Origin: Incurvaria masculella
Lineage: Eukaryota > Arthropoda > Insecta > Lepidoptera > Incurvariidae
Length of the DNA: 64,000 nucleotides
Assembly: GCA_946894095.1 (NCBI GenBank)
Contig: OX335641.1
Span: 2,126,501-2,190,500, forward strand
Direction of reading: 5' to 3'
Under the pieces are notes generated by a model. That model was given only the letters and a program-made list of their open reading frames with translations. It did not search any database and was not told the origin of the DNA. The first letter of the stretch is position 1. Each line of letters begins with the position of its first letter. Shown here in pieces: positions 20,641-31,225 of this stretch. The position numbers were made by a program, and so were the translations under genes.

Positions 20641-22150
20641 CCAAGGGAACATGAAGTTGGTTGAGCGCGTTATAGAGGAAAATCGAGACAGTAAAGTGTT
20701 TTCCCGTGCCTTCTCTACCGGCGCTAACTAAATTTCAAAACCCAAGCGAGCGGATAGGGTTGTCACTGCAAAAAAGACGATATACTTGAGGCGGTGGTAA
20801 AAAATTATGACGAATTGTACTCCGCAGCAATTCATGCCCCGAGCCCAAGCAAACCACTCGACTCTGATAGGAGTGCGCCGCTCACTAGATACTACACCGA
20901 GGATCTGCCGGAGATTAGTGTCTATGAGATAAAGGCTGTTTTGAAAGGACTAAAAAAACATAAGGCTCCAGATGAGGACGGGATAACGATGGAACTGCTA
21001 AAGTCTGGCGGGAGACCCATCTTGAAGGAACTGCAAACACTGTGCAATTCTCAAATGCAGTTCTCAAAAAAATAGGGCGAAGTTGAAGAACTATCGACCT
21101 ATCTCAGTTCTAAGCCACGTATACAAGGTCTTTTCATGAGTCATCACGAGTTGGCTGACACAGAGGCTGAATCAGTACCAGCCTCGTGAGCAAGCTGGGT
21201 TCAGGAAAAGATACGGCATAATGGATCAAATATTTACTGTGAGACAAGTGGTGCAGAAGTACGAGGAGTACAACAAGCCGCTCTTTGTAGCCTTCCACTT
21301 CTTTTCTAGTCCTTTACGAGACTCAGTTGAAAAATGGGCTGTCGAAAACTCCCTCCTGAGGTGTAGAATCGATCACCAGGCGTTCGAGGTACTCCGAAAT
21401 CTGTATCGGTCCGCGACGATGACTGTGAGGCTTCATTAAAATACCCAACCCATCCCTCTTGCTAAAGGCGTTAGGCAGGGAGATGTGATCTCACCCAAGC
21501 TCTTCACAAGCGCATCGGAATATGTGTTCAAGACGCTTGAATGGGACAACATGGGTATCAACGTTAATGAATATTTTCCTCAGTCATCTTCGCTTCGCCG
21601 ATCACATTGTTCTTTTGTCAAAATCCCGAGTTCAGCTTCAAACAATGCTGGAAGACCTTTATAAAGCATCGATAGGTAGGTCTGAAGATTAACCGGGATA
21701 AAACCAAGGTCATGGCGACTGAGGGTATGACGGGAGGACAAATCGTTATCTCGGTCAAATCCTGCGGCTTGGTATACAAGGACTGTCTTTGGAGGTTGAG
21801 CGACGGATTCAACTGGGTTGGGCTGCCTTCGGAAAGCTTAAATTCGCTCTGAGGTCTGACCTTTCGCAAAATTTAAAGACCCGAACATATGACCAGTGCG
21901 TCCTCCCGGTTATGAGAGGGCTGGTCACGTCAGCTGACGAGACGACAACCGTTAGAGTAACCGTGTCCTACACTGGCGGCCGTGGACAGGCAAACGGAGT
22001 GTGGGAAGACCACCCGCCAGGTGAAAAGACGGCATCAAGTGCGTCGGGGAAAGCTGTGGGTCCGTACCGCTGAGGGCCGGAAGGACTGGAGAAGGATTGG
22101 AGAGGCGTATGTCCCGCAGTGGTCGCAAACACGCTGACGGATTGACTGAC
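20641..22150 (+). mobile_element. RTE-clade LINE, second copy (R2), inverted to R1
   Basis: RT N-terminal region KLVERVIEENRDSKVFSRA at 20650, then a 93-codon frame (20794-21075) with LTRYYTEDLPEISVYEIKAV and KAPDEDGITMELLKSGG. 21221-21439 holds VEKWAVENSLLRCRID. Then GVRQGDVISPKLF-like sequence, a decayed YADD region near 21596, and the C-terminal part with a ~200-bp deletion near 21915 relative to R1. It ends in a GACGGATTGACTGACTG tail. The endonuclease domain is absent. With R1 it forms a head-to-head pair centred near 20640. Confidence 0.75.
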
Positions 22151-22285
22151 TGTTCTCAAACCATTGTACTCTTATTTTTTTGGAGGTGGTAGCATTTAAA
22201 GGTTTAATATTATGTCGTTTTTTTTAGCTGTAAGAATAATAAGGTTTTGTAATTTGTCTCTTTGTTTACAGGTCACTATAGTAGT
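22151..22285. other. linker, T-rich
   Basis: A T-rich spacer between R2 and a family C fragment. Nothing else is recognised. Confidence 0.3.
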
Positions 22286-22413
22286 TCATGACAGAAATAA
22301 TAGTATTAATTCTGGATCTAACACTAGACTCATCAGAAGGACTAAATCGTACACAGGTTTTAAAATGTTTTCTTGTTGCCACTGGAGTGTGCATCGCTTT
22401 AAGGTCCTTTCTT
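22286..22413 (+). mobile_element. family C retroposon, 5' part
   Basis: ATGACAGAAATAATAGTATT, ACTAAATCGTACACAGGTTT and TTGCCACTGGAGTGTGCATC then GCTTTAAGG match 5068-5155. The copy is interrupted at about 22414, where the next inverted repeat begins. Confidence 0.6.
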
Positions 22414-23165
22414 CAACCCCTGTCAGCCCATGCCTACGACATTAGAGGCGCAAGCTTTACATTCTGCGACGGAGCTCCTCATTACATAATTCAAATTAGA
22501 TTGAATGTTAACCTGATGTAATGAAGAATTTTAATATTCATAATAAAATAAATCGCCAAAAAGTTACTATTCTTGTATTCACATGACTTTAGGTTAAATA
22601 TTCATGGTTATTTCCATCCTTTAAACATTTAAATGTATATGTTTTCTATAACTAAAACATAAATATTTTACAGAGCTTTTCAGGTATTATTTAAACTATA
22701 CCTACGACTTAAGAGCTGTTAATTTAAAATTCCGCTTCGGTTTGGATACATTGCAACTTGTTTATGATAAAATAAAAGAGATACGTAAGTAAAGAAAAGA
22801 GAGTGACGCCAAAGCTTACTAAACTTCCTTAATATGTGAGTGACGATGTGGACATGTACTTTTGTATAGACCCGGCAAAAACATATACATTGAAATGTTT
22901 AAAGAATGGAAATATACACTAGAATATTTACCCTAAATTCATGTGAATTAAAGAATAGTAACTTTGAGATACTTCACTTATGGGTTTAAGTTTTGTGGCG
23001 ATTTATTTTATTATGACAATAGTCATCTTCATTACGTTATGTTTACATTCAATCTGATTAAAATTTTGTAATAACGAGGGCCGTGGCAGAACTTAAAGCG
23101 TGCGCCTCTAATGCCGTAGGCATGGGCTGACTGGAGTTTCGATTCCCTACGTGGAATGATCCATA
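22414..23165. mobile_element. inverted repeat pair with tRNA-like head
   Basis: Left arm 22414-22650 and right arm 22870-23130 are inverted versions of one sequence (CAGCCCATGCCTACG, AAATAAATCGCCA, AAACATTTAAATGTATATG). The right arm continues into 23079-23165, which reads GTGGCAGAACTTAAAGCG (box A-like) and GAGTTTCGATTCCC (box B-like), so the family carries a tRNA-like promoter. Overlapping 77-codon frames at 22212-22521 lie across these repeats and are discounted. Confidence 0.55.
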
Positions 23166-23302
23166 CGATAGATTCCGAAAGCATATGTATATGAAACTTC
23201 CGGTTTTTACTCTTCAAGTATGCGGAACTATGTGCATCATAATCTAAAGTTAACTTGAGTTAAACTTAGTTAATAATTAGATACGACAATGCCCTAATAT
23301 CA

Positions 23303-23899
23303 CGCAATCGATCAATACCTATATCACAAATATTTCATTTTGTTTTTTTTTAACCTATTCAAGATGAGTTCTGATCAATAAAAACATCACTGTTTATAGA
23401 TAGACATATCACAAAACTGTTATATTATATTAATTTAACAATTGATGAATATAAGAACTGGGCGCATCCGACGTTCAACATGGCCGCGTAGGAAACGTGC
23501 CAGGCTGAGGGCAGCCAACCTAATTTTTTTATGAGGCATGTTCATAGGACTATCGAATGGTGGTATTGTCAACTTGTTACTCGATGACGTATTTTTTTTA
23601 ATTTTTTGACATTTTAAAACCGGCCAACCTCAGAACGTGCCAGGGTAGGACGAGCCAACCTACTTTTTTTTAGCTTTTCTTGATGACCTTTACCGATTGT
23701 GCTAGGTCTCATGTTGTTACTCGATGACGTTAAATTCTACCAAAAAAGTGATTTAATATTACCTACTGCACAAAACGTTCCAGGTTTTGGTCAGGCAACC
23801 TAGTATTTTTAGGAAGCCTATTCTAATCCGCACAACCACAAATGGGTCCCATGGTGTTACTCGATGACGTAGGGTTGACGACGGTCCGCTCTCGTACTA
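23303..23899 (-). repeat. right inverted arm with three 140-bp subrepeats
   Basis: GTTACTCGATGACGT ends units at 23590, 23730 and 23870, again exactly 140 bases apart. The arm mirrors 15600-16196 over its full 597 bases with sparse differences (for example CCGTTGTCAA on the left against CCGTCGTCAA here, reverse-complemented). Confidence 0.85.
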
Positions 23900-24327
23900 T
23901 TCTGGAAGCGAGGCGTATTTCGCCGCCGCAAATGCCGACGCTGGGTAGAGCAATATCGTACGGAGCTGAAAAGGCGAATTTTGCGAAAAAAACATAGAAT
24001 GGCAACGTGGAGGTAATTTTAGAATATTTAGTTCTGTTTGTTGTCTTATAAATTACTTTGGTACGGTGAAGAGATCACATTACTCATATTAAGTTCCTAT
24101 TTACTGAAATAAATACATATAGTAATGGAGTAATACATTTTCTTCGTTTAGTTTCATTTATTTTCCTTCTAATTAGTTTTCTTCTCTCTTCATTGTGCAA
24201 AACAAATGCAAAGTTATGTTGAATAGGAGCGAATTATCAAACGTCTAAAGTTTCAGTGCCGCCATACACTTACTCCGTTTTAAATGTTTAAAAACTATTG
24301 TAAGTGGTTCTTAGGAATGTGATATGT
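23900..24327. other. unassigned spacer
   Basis: Outside the right arm. A short GC-richer patch (23905-23960) is followed by AT-rich DNA with nothing recognised. Confidence 0.35.
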
Positions 24328-24526
24328 ATGTATGTATAATCAACCGTGAAGCAAGGACACATTAATTGAAGAAAGAGCCCCGTAAAAAGAACTACTTTAC
24401 GAATATACTTCGTTTTGCTGGTTCGGGTCCAGCCTTGCAGTATATTCGTAAAGTAGTTCTTTTTACTGGGCTCTTACTTCAATTAATGTGTCCTTGCTTC
24501 ATGGTTGATTATACGTACATACATTT
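24328..24526. mobile_element. family L inverted repeat (~85-bp arms)
   Basis: Left arm 24328-24409 and right arm 24440-24526 pair through CCGTGAAGCAAGGACACATT and AAAAAGAACTACTTTACGAA. The 30-base loop holds TTCGGGTCCAGCCTTG. Related pieces are at 5765 and 6122. The right end abuts a truncated MINE-2. Confidence 0.65.
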
Positions 24527-24641
24527 CAGCTGTGTACCTATTACGGTTCATGAGATGCAGCCTTGCGGCAATTGGACGGACGGACAGTGGAGGCTTAGTG
24601 ATAAGGTTCCGTCTGGCACCCTTTGGATACGGAACCCTAAT
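24523..24641 (-). mobile_element. MINE-2-like 5' part, minus orientation
   Basis: Minus-strand order is AGGGTTCCGTATCCAAAGGG, AACCTTATCACTAAGCCTCC and a short GTCCGTCCGTCC run, then the conserved CATGAACCGTAATAGG. It is truncated before the 3' half. Confidence 0.75.
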
Positions 24642-24976
24642 AAAAACAGACTCAGGTCTACTTTTTGATAGCATGACAAATGCACCAAAAAATCAACACA
24701 ATCGTTTTCCTGGAGGCTACGCTGCGTTAGTTGTTGATGTGAAGCGTGAAGTGCTAAGTGGGTGTTAACACGCCTATTCACTCACATATTATGTATAGTA
24801 GCGGTTTTTCCCGGTTTTTGACGTTGCCGTTATTTGGGCGTCAAAGGTTTTATTGTAAACGGAACTGTTTCTCGTATGATTTTTTTACGAACGAAATGAA
24901 AAATCTCAAAGCAGAATGAATAGAAATGTTGGTTTTCTGGTAGTTTCTGGGTATTAGGCCAGGCTACCATATAGTC
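24642..24976. other. unassigned spacer
   Basis: Frames of 63-100 codons overlap the MINE-2 piece and are discounted. No other content was recognised. Confidence 0.35.
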
Positions 24977-25288
24977 TTAAGAGGATAATGAGGTCATCAC
25001 GTTCCAAACAAAGGCTTTTGCCTGATTCTTCAGTCAAATTGAGAAATATGTTTCTGATACTTTCATTCATTATATATTAACTTATATCCGTGATATATGC
25101 ATTTAAAAATGTGTACTCAAATACAAAAATGCGTATATCATGGATTCAAGTTAAGTTATCAAAAAAACCTTCAGATGTAGCTTTCAGGTAATTTATTTAA
25201 TGTGCAACATTTCACAAAAAAAAAAATTTGACTGAGGAAACAGTCACGCACCATTGTATCGAACTTGATCACCTCATTATCCTCTTAA
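24977..25288 (+). mobile_element. TTAA-flanked MITE-B, full copy (312 bp)
   Basis: TTAAGAGGATAATGAGGTCA (24977) and TGATCACCTCATTATCCTCT-TAA (to 25288) give a ~25-bp TIR flanked by TTAA. The right half matches 1538-1704. Its right TTAA is also the left TTAA of MITE-A copy 1, so one element inserted at the other's boundary. Confidence 0.75.
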
Positions 25289-25834
25289 GGTGGCCCAACC
25301 CGGCGGGCCTAACCCATTCGCGGGCACGGTACAAAACCGTGCTGTTGTGATCTGGGACCTTCTCTGTTTCAAAGAATAAGACAGGCTCCGTGATGAGTAA
25401 GATGCAACATGTCCACATAAAAGACAATGTGCGTAGCGTATGATTTGGTAGGATTTACGAATAATTTTATTTCAAAACGACTTATAGCTAAAAGTAAACC
25501 ACGACCGCTGTAGTCAAAAATCTAACAAAAACCAATAAGATTTTAAATCTTGATTAAATAAGCTATGTCTGATGACTAATCTTTTTAAGATGTTCTTACT
25601 TTAACATTGCGTAATCCACCTCCAAAGTTATTGTATAAAACGCGCGAAAAATTCGAACTTTCAGACCTTATAACTTAGAAACCAAACACAATTTTACAAT
25701 GCCAATGGTCATCAGACATCTAGTTCGATCAAATAAAGCTATTTTGAGTAAAATTTTGGATCTCTGACAAGAAATATGGGCGTGATCTTCTTTCCATTTT
25801 TGTATGGGGACATGAGCGAGATGGGCCACCTTAA
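25285..25834 (+). mobile_element. MITE-A copy 1 (reference copy, 550 bp)
   Basis: TTAAGGTGGCCCAACCCGGC at the left and GAGATGGGCCACCTTAA at the right give a ~14-bp TIR (GGTGGCCCAWCCCG class) and TTAA duplications. It has the complete interior. There is no long ORF, so a transposase must act in trans. TTAA targeting fits piggyBac-type enzymes, but the GGTGG terminus is not the usual CCC start; the superfamily is left open. Confidence 0.8.
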
Positions 25835-26779
25835 ATCAATGCCTTCCTGAAAGCCTAGTCAACAAACTCTCACGAATAAAAGCGTATGGCTAGGGAAAGG
25901 AATAAGGAAGATTTTACCTTAAAAGCGAAAAATGCCAACTACATAGATATATTCAAATTCAAGCCTTCAATATAGACCCTTTAAACATGCTGCTTAGTGC
26001 TCTAACCACAAACGAACCAAGGAAACGAATACATCGTCTTTAGAGATCAATAAACAATAGACAAAAGGCAAGCTCAACCATTAAAATACATGTTTCATAA
26101 AAGTGAATGACCCGAACTTCTAAACAGTGCCGTCATTCGTAATTCAACGAGGACATCAGCAGTGGAGGAAACGAACCGAATGTGTTTACAAAATGGGTCA
26201 GTGCGGTAGCGCACTAGTGTTGATAAATGAAAAATATATCGATATTTGCTTCGTGAAATATTAAAAAGTACAGACCCACACGATTATAATGACGCGTTAT
26301 AGGAAAAGTAATGCGAATTGGTGCATTCACTATTAACAATTCATAGGGGCAACTCCATAATTTATTGTTTAAGGGACTACGCGCCGTAGTCTTTGATATA
26401 CTTGGCTGAATTTGATGATTTTTTATTTTACTATTTATGTCTATCACATCTCACATATCACAACCTCATAGAAAATATAGTTTCAATGTAATTCCGCGTA
26501 TTACAAAATGTGTTAATAGTTTGTGTAAATAAATTATTGTAGTTTCAAAGAGTAAATGATGATTAAGATGGATTTTATTTGTACAAGAAATGAGTGATGC
26601 AAGAATAACGAACCAAATATATAGAGCGGATTTGTATACAACTATATGCCCGGAGTACCGAGATGAAATTGCCTGGCAATGTGGAAATCAAAATCCTAGC
26701 TGAATCAACGAGCATGCATTAAGAAATTCATGCCTATTAAAGAAGCCAGAGAATGATGCTGTGGTCGAAACGAATGGCG
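25835..26779. other. unassigned AT-rich stretch
   Basis: One 77-codon minus frame (26214-26447) without motif. No repeat copies were recognised in the window. Confidence 0.4.
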
Positions 26780-26830
26780 CGGAACATCTCTGCTTACCCC
26801 GTTGGGGAAACGGCGTGATATGAATTATGT
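26780..26830 (-). repeat. CACGCCGTTTCCCC repeat fragment
   Basis: Reverse complement reads CACGCCGTTTCCCCAACGGG then GTAAGCAGAGATG, a variant of 7264-7320 and 49826-49870. Confidence 0.5.
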
Positions 26831-27050
26831 AACATACTTTGTTCCTTTTCATTCTGATTTTGTTTTTGTTCTTAGTTAATTGTAAGTTTATTTAAATCCT
26901 TTTAGATATGTACTTTCTGTATATTATTATAATGCATGAATATGTTTGAGTATTTATAAGGCATTTTTAAATGTATCATGTGAAACATATCACTCTGTTT
27001 GTGGACCAAATAAAAATAAATGTATGAAATTTGGCATATTTTTTAGGGTT

Positions 27051-27327
27051 CCGTACCCAAAGGGTGAAAACGGGACCCTATTCCTAAGCCTCCGCTGTCC
27101 GTCCGTCCGTCCGTCCGTCTGTCACAGGGCTGTAGGTACAGGTAGGCGGCTGAAATTTTCACAGAGTGTGTATTTATTTTGCCGCAATAACAACAAATCG
27201 GTAATATAAGAAAAATATAAAATTAAAGGGGGTCCCATACAAAAAACGTGATTATTTGTGTTAAATCTTGCACGATGGTACGGAACCCTTCCTGTGAGAG
27301 TACTACCCGCACTTGGCCGGTTTTTTG
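27051..27327 (+). mobile_element. MINE-2-like MITE
   Basis: TTTTAGGGTTCCGTACCCAA, a GTCCGTCCGTCCGTCCGTCT run (27098-27121), TGAAATTTTCACAGAGTGTG and the GATGGTACGGAACCCTTCCT...TTGGCCGGTTTTTT end. Full length, about 275 bp. Confidence 0.85.
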
Positions 27328-27442
27328 CTTACCAGTGAACGTATTGATAGAATAAAAAAAAATTTGGAGGACTAGCCTAGCCATAAATGTACTTTTTTAA
27401 TACGTCTTCAAATGTACGAACTTTGGGATTGACCTACGTACG

Positions 27443-27470
27443 TTTTCCTTTCCTTTCCTTTCCTTTCCTT
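27443..27470. repeat. (TTTCC)n microsatellite
   Basis: About five pure units. 27328-27580 otherwise shows nothing recognised. Confidence 0.8.
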
Positions 27471-27580
27471 GTGGCGCCGAGGGTGATGCGCTCTGTACTA
27501 CAAGCGTATTTTTATATAATTTAAGCTGTTAAATGCATTATGATAAATGTCTTTTGGTCCTTTGCGTCGTTTATTTATTA

Positions 27581-27936
27581 TTTTTTATGTAACTTAACAT
27601 GGATGGCTTATACTAAACTAAACGTCAGATATTAGCCTAACACACCACATGGGAACTAGGTGCCATGCCAGGACCTTCCCTGCTCGGCTACATTGAACTG
27701 GATGGAAAACACGGACAATTTTCATTGCCGCTTCGACCATCGTTCATTTAATGCGATGGTGCCATTCCGGGCGGGATTACCCCTACCATCTTGTAAGTAA
27801 GGGCATACAGTTTTTCGTGGAATCCGAACAACGGCCAGCCTCAACGGTTGAAAATGGTCCAGAACCCAACCGCGCTCAGAGGTGCTTACCCAGATAATCG
27901 AATCGCAAGGCGTCGCACCACTGAGCTACCGAGGCT
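27581..27936 (-). mobile_element. HaSE3-like SINE, 5S-type head diverged
   Basis: Minus-strand order: AGCCTCGGTAGCTCAGTGGT (box A-like start), GGTAAGCACCTCTGAGCGCG (resembling the 5S rRNA box A/intermediate element), GTTGAGGCTGGCCG, the shared body with CATTTTCAACC and ACGATGGTCGAAGCGGCAAT, then the ATGT-AAAAAA tail. The head keeps a GCGCGGT stretch close to genuine 5S rRNA that the copies at 32332 and 47579 have lost. Confidence 0.65.
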
Positions 27937-28559
27937 TAGGACTTTATTACAATATTATAATAATAACACTATACACATTAGAAAAAAGGGGTCTACAGAA
28001 AAGATCCGCAGCAAACACGGGGACTGAACCATACCAAAACTTTCATTTACACAACGTTTCGATAAAAGTAACTTTTCAGTCGACACTTACACCACTACGT
28101 AAGCAGCAGGCCCCAGTTACTTGTGTGTTGCGCCACCGAACCAGACGCGCTGAAATAATGTTCTCCGCCATTATGTCATTTTGCCCAATTTTTCAGTTCA
28201 TTGTACTGGAAGACAATAGAATGAAGAAATAATGGAATAGAAGAATGGGCGTTTAGGAAAGATATTAATGGGTGACATGAGATGACACCGTTCGGGCACT
28301 CCGGAGTGCGTAAGACTGTGTGTGAGTGAAGGATGTTATACAATCATCTCAGGAGAAAAATTGACAAAAAATAAAGTGCCGTGATCTGTTTGACCGTATC
28401 TGTGGAAATTAGAAAGCAGGTCATATGTACTTATGTCCTATATCATAAACATTGAAGTTAACTACTGAAGTCTTGTAAAAGGTTTTGTAAGCTCAAAAAC
28501 ATACTTTTAGGAAGATTTTTATTTCAGTGAATTATTTTGTGGGCATATTATGTACATAC
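27937..28559. other. unassigned spacer
   Basis: A 116-codon plus frame (27882-28232) starts inside the SINE head and shows no domain; treated as chance. Confidence 0.35.
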
Positions 28560-28800
28560 ATAGGGTAGACTGGCTACGTATTTGTAATAAATGCATGCTT
28601 CTCTCGCCTCTACATTATATCTTTATTAATATTTTTAGTTTATTTGTTATTTATTAATTTAGTTTAAGAGCTTAATTTGAGTGCTTTGTATATGCCTATT
28701 ATTGGTACTCACACACTTACTTTTGTAGTATTTACTGTTATCATAGTTATATAAGTTTTTCATGTGTTTACTGTTGGTGTACCTATAAATAAATAAATAT
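28560..28800 (+). mobile_element. possible LINE 3' end
   Basis: T- and A-rich sequence ending CTATAAATAAATAAATATTA, which resembles a retroposed 3' UTR with a short tandem tail. No second copy was found in the window, so this is tentative. Confidence 0.3.
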
Positions 28801-28910
28801 TAACAAAATACTAGAAGGATCCGCTTGTTCCATTTCAAATGGTTTTCAGTTGTTACATTATCATGATTTAAAATAAAGACCCATCGCAGCGTTTAAAAAC
28901 AATTTCACAA

Positions 28911-29147
28911 CAAGTGCGAGTCGGACTCACACACGAAGGTTACTATTGTACATGATTCAACACAAACAAATCACGTTTTTTGTATGGGGACCCACTTTAA
29001 TTTTATAATTTTTTATTTTACCTATTTGTTGTTATAGCGGCAAAATAAAAACTTCAGCTGCCTGCCTATTACGGTTCATGAGATACAGCCCTGTGACATA
29101 CGGACGGACGGACGGTTCCGTTTCCACCCTTTGGGTACTGAACCTTA
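28911..29147 (-). mobile_element. MINE-2-like MITE, minus orientation
   Basis: CAAGTGCGAGTCGGACTCAC at the left, TTGTTGTTATAGCGGCAAAA in the middle, a short GGACGGACGGACGG run, and CCCTTTGGGTACTGAACCTT at the right. The GTCC array has shrunk to about three units. Confidence 0.8.
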
Positions 29148-30089
29148 AAAAATAATAACAATGTAATGTTGCGACAAAGCGACCAAATCGGAACCTCTCG
29201 GACGAAAGAGAAGTCCCATAATAGCCCGCCCCATCCGTCCTAACCAAAGATGCTCCCGGTGAATCTTTTTAGAAAGATCACCCGTCCAATCAATTACAAA
29301 CTTCAAACGCCCGATGGACACCCGAAAACGACCACGCCGTTGAACCGGGCCTGTTTTAACTAAAAATACTCTCCATACGATTGTCAGGCACAATCCTAAA
29401 ATAAATAGTTTGAGGTTTGGAACGCAACCCGCGTTAACTTGAATTGGCCCGAAATACACTTAATTCGTATTTGGTTGCAATGACTTATGCAACTGGAGAA
29501 GTAAGTATGGTTACAAGAAATAAGACGATATAAAAGCCTTAGTTGATATTTATAAGTGTTTTCGACTTGCCTAACTGGCCAGATCTGTATAAATAACGTA
29601 AATGTTCATTATATTTTCGGCTACGATTATAATCCAGCAAAAAGTCTTTCCTGAAACCTATAACCTGGGAGTCTTCAAACGTAAATAAAACAAGTTTGAT
29701 AGCTTAGGGATAATCAGCAAATACGCTGGTATGGTGCCTGGCTAAGAGATTCATATAAACCAGTCCACGTGATTTTCAATAATGCCTCATATCGATGCCC
29801 GCTCATTAGCAGGGTCTCCAGCCCACCCCGCGCCCGCAACGTCAGCTTTCCCGCCATCAGCCTTACCCCGTTAGTGTTATTTTATATTCATTTACATCCG
29901 TAACAAACTTTACAATGGCTTTTAAACCAAAGAATACAAGTCTTGTAATACTAAACACATTTATTGTTGTATAAGAGCAACCATGTCAGTTAAGTAATTA
30001 AAATGGTTCATCCATTTGCACTGATAGATGCAGTATCTTTCCTTCTTTGTTCCTTGTGAACTGGTCTACCTAAAAAATGTTTTGCAGTT
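29148..30089. other. unassigned stretch with 104-codon minus frame
   Basis: The frame 29145-29459 (minus) reads GPVQRRGRFRVSIGRLKFVI and WTGDLSKKIHREHLWLGRMG in part. It is somewhat basic, with no recognised domain, and starts inside the MINE-2 copy. It could be an old element's coding fragment or chance. 29460-30089 has nothing recognised. Confidence 0.3.
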
Positions 30090-30262
30090 GCATTTAGATC
30101 CAAGTGTACATTTAACAATAATGTGGACGGAAAAATCTAGAAACCAGTAAAGTTTCTTTGCGGATTCTACTTTACTGAGTTTTAATTGCATCCGCCGATT
30201 CATACGATTTTGGCATAACCTAATGTAGTTTGACTAACAAATTAAATAAAATGTATCAATTA
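30090..30262 (+). mobile_element. family M retroposon 3' end
   Basis: ATGTGGACGGAAAAATCTAG, CCAGTAAAGTTTCTTTGCGG, TTCTACTTTACTGA and a tail AACAAATTAAATAAAATG. It aligns with 34693-34872 and shows the same block order as family C. Confidence 0.6.
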
Positions 30263-30924
30263 GTTTGTTACACTTTTATTAGTATTTTTGAAATAAATTA
30301 GTTTATTAAACTAAAACTGTTTACTGCTTAGAATACAGCTAGTAGGTTATATGTTGCCATCAAGAATAATTCCGCCAACTTGCTGCTGACTGCGTTACAC
30401 TCCGTATATGAAGAAAGTAGCCGTACATACCTGCTTAACATATTTATGGCATGAGGTAGGCCTAATCAAAATTCATTGGTGTGCTTACGTGACCCAGAAG
30501 AAATAATTTTTTATACCGTCGCTCACCGTTACATGGGCGAAATGCGCCGCTCATTTTTGAATGGGACTCTTTATTTTAAAGGCGAGACAAATGACCAGTA
30601 TACCTGTATTTATTATGATCCTTAAGCCTCGGCCAAAAAAGGTATGCGGACGCCAAGGAAGACCACATCGGAATTTGCCTGCAATAAATACCAGTTTCGC
30701 AATAAACTTTTTTTGGACTATTTTTAGAAGTCAAAGCGCCTCGTGGCTCTAACAATCCATTGTGTCTTATTTACGACAGGGCCTCGTTTGCTTTGTTACG
30801 ACTGGTGATATGTCGTACCGCAAACTTACAACAGTATTGGATCTATAAATTTACCTAAATCTATTAGCTTGTAAGACTGGTGTGCACCATATCTGGTTAT
30901 ATTTATTATATCTATCTTCTTTAT
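30263..30924. other. unassigned spacer
   Basis: A 63-codon frame (30561-30752) lacks motifs. No repeat was recognised. Confidence 0.35.
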
Positions 30925-31225
30925 TACTACATAGTATTAAACAAAGTCGCTTTCTCTGTCCCTATATCCCTTCGTCCATATATCCCTATATCCCTATGTA
31001 TGCTTAAATCTTTAAACTACGCAATGGATTTTGATGCGGTTTTTTTAATAGATAGAGTGATTGAAGAGGAAGGTTTATATGTATAATAACATCCGTTAAA
31101 TAGCGGAGAAATACTGTTTTTTTTTGAGGTTTCCAATGTGATGTCGCAAAAAAATTTTTTTTTCCGCTTACATTGCAAACGCAGGCTGAACCCTACGAGA
31201 TTTATCAAAATAATGTACTAAGTAT
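30925..31225 (+). repeat. dispersed lepidopteran repeat with GATTTTGATGCGGTTTTTTT
   Basis: AAACAAAGTCGCTTTCTCTG, a (CCCTATAT)n-like run at 30960-30998, GGATTTTGATGCGGTTTTTT and AAGAGGAAGGTTTATATGTA. I recognise these phrases as a very common repeat of moth and butterfly genomes; the class is not certain. Confidence 0.5.

Larger units (their letters stand above)
15600..23899. mobile_element. 8.3-kb Foldback-like composite bounded by 597-bp inverted arms
   Basis: Two arms (15600-16196, 23303-23899) are reverse complements with only scattered mismatches, and homology stops abruptly outside TAGTACGAGAGCGG. Each arm holds three 140-bp tandem units. Long TIRs built of tandem subrepeats are the hallmark of Foldback and Galileo-type elements (family knowledge). 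A 3-bp TTC flanks both ends, too short to prove a target duplication. The interior contains only decayed retrotransposons; no transposase was recognised. Alternatives are two independent insertions of one element in opposite orientation, or an inverted segmental duplication. Confidence 0.5.

Noticed and set aside
15600..23899. Maverick/Polinton element
   Set aside because: Long TIRs fit, but no DNA polymerase B, retroviral-type integrase, ATPase or capsid genes are visible inside.
29145..29459. 104-codon basic ORF on the minus strand
   Set aside because: It begins within a MINE-2 copy and matches no family known to me. Kept only as an unassigned stretch.
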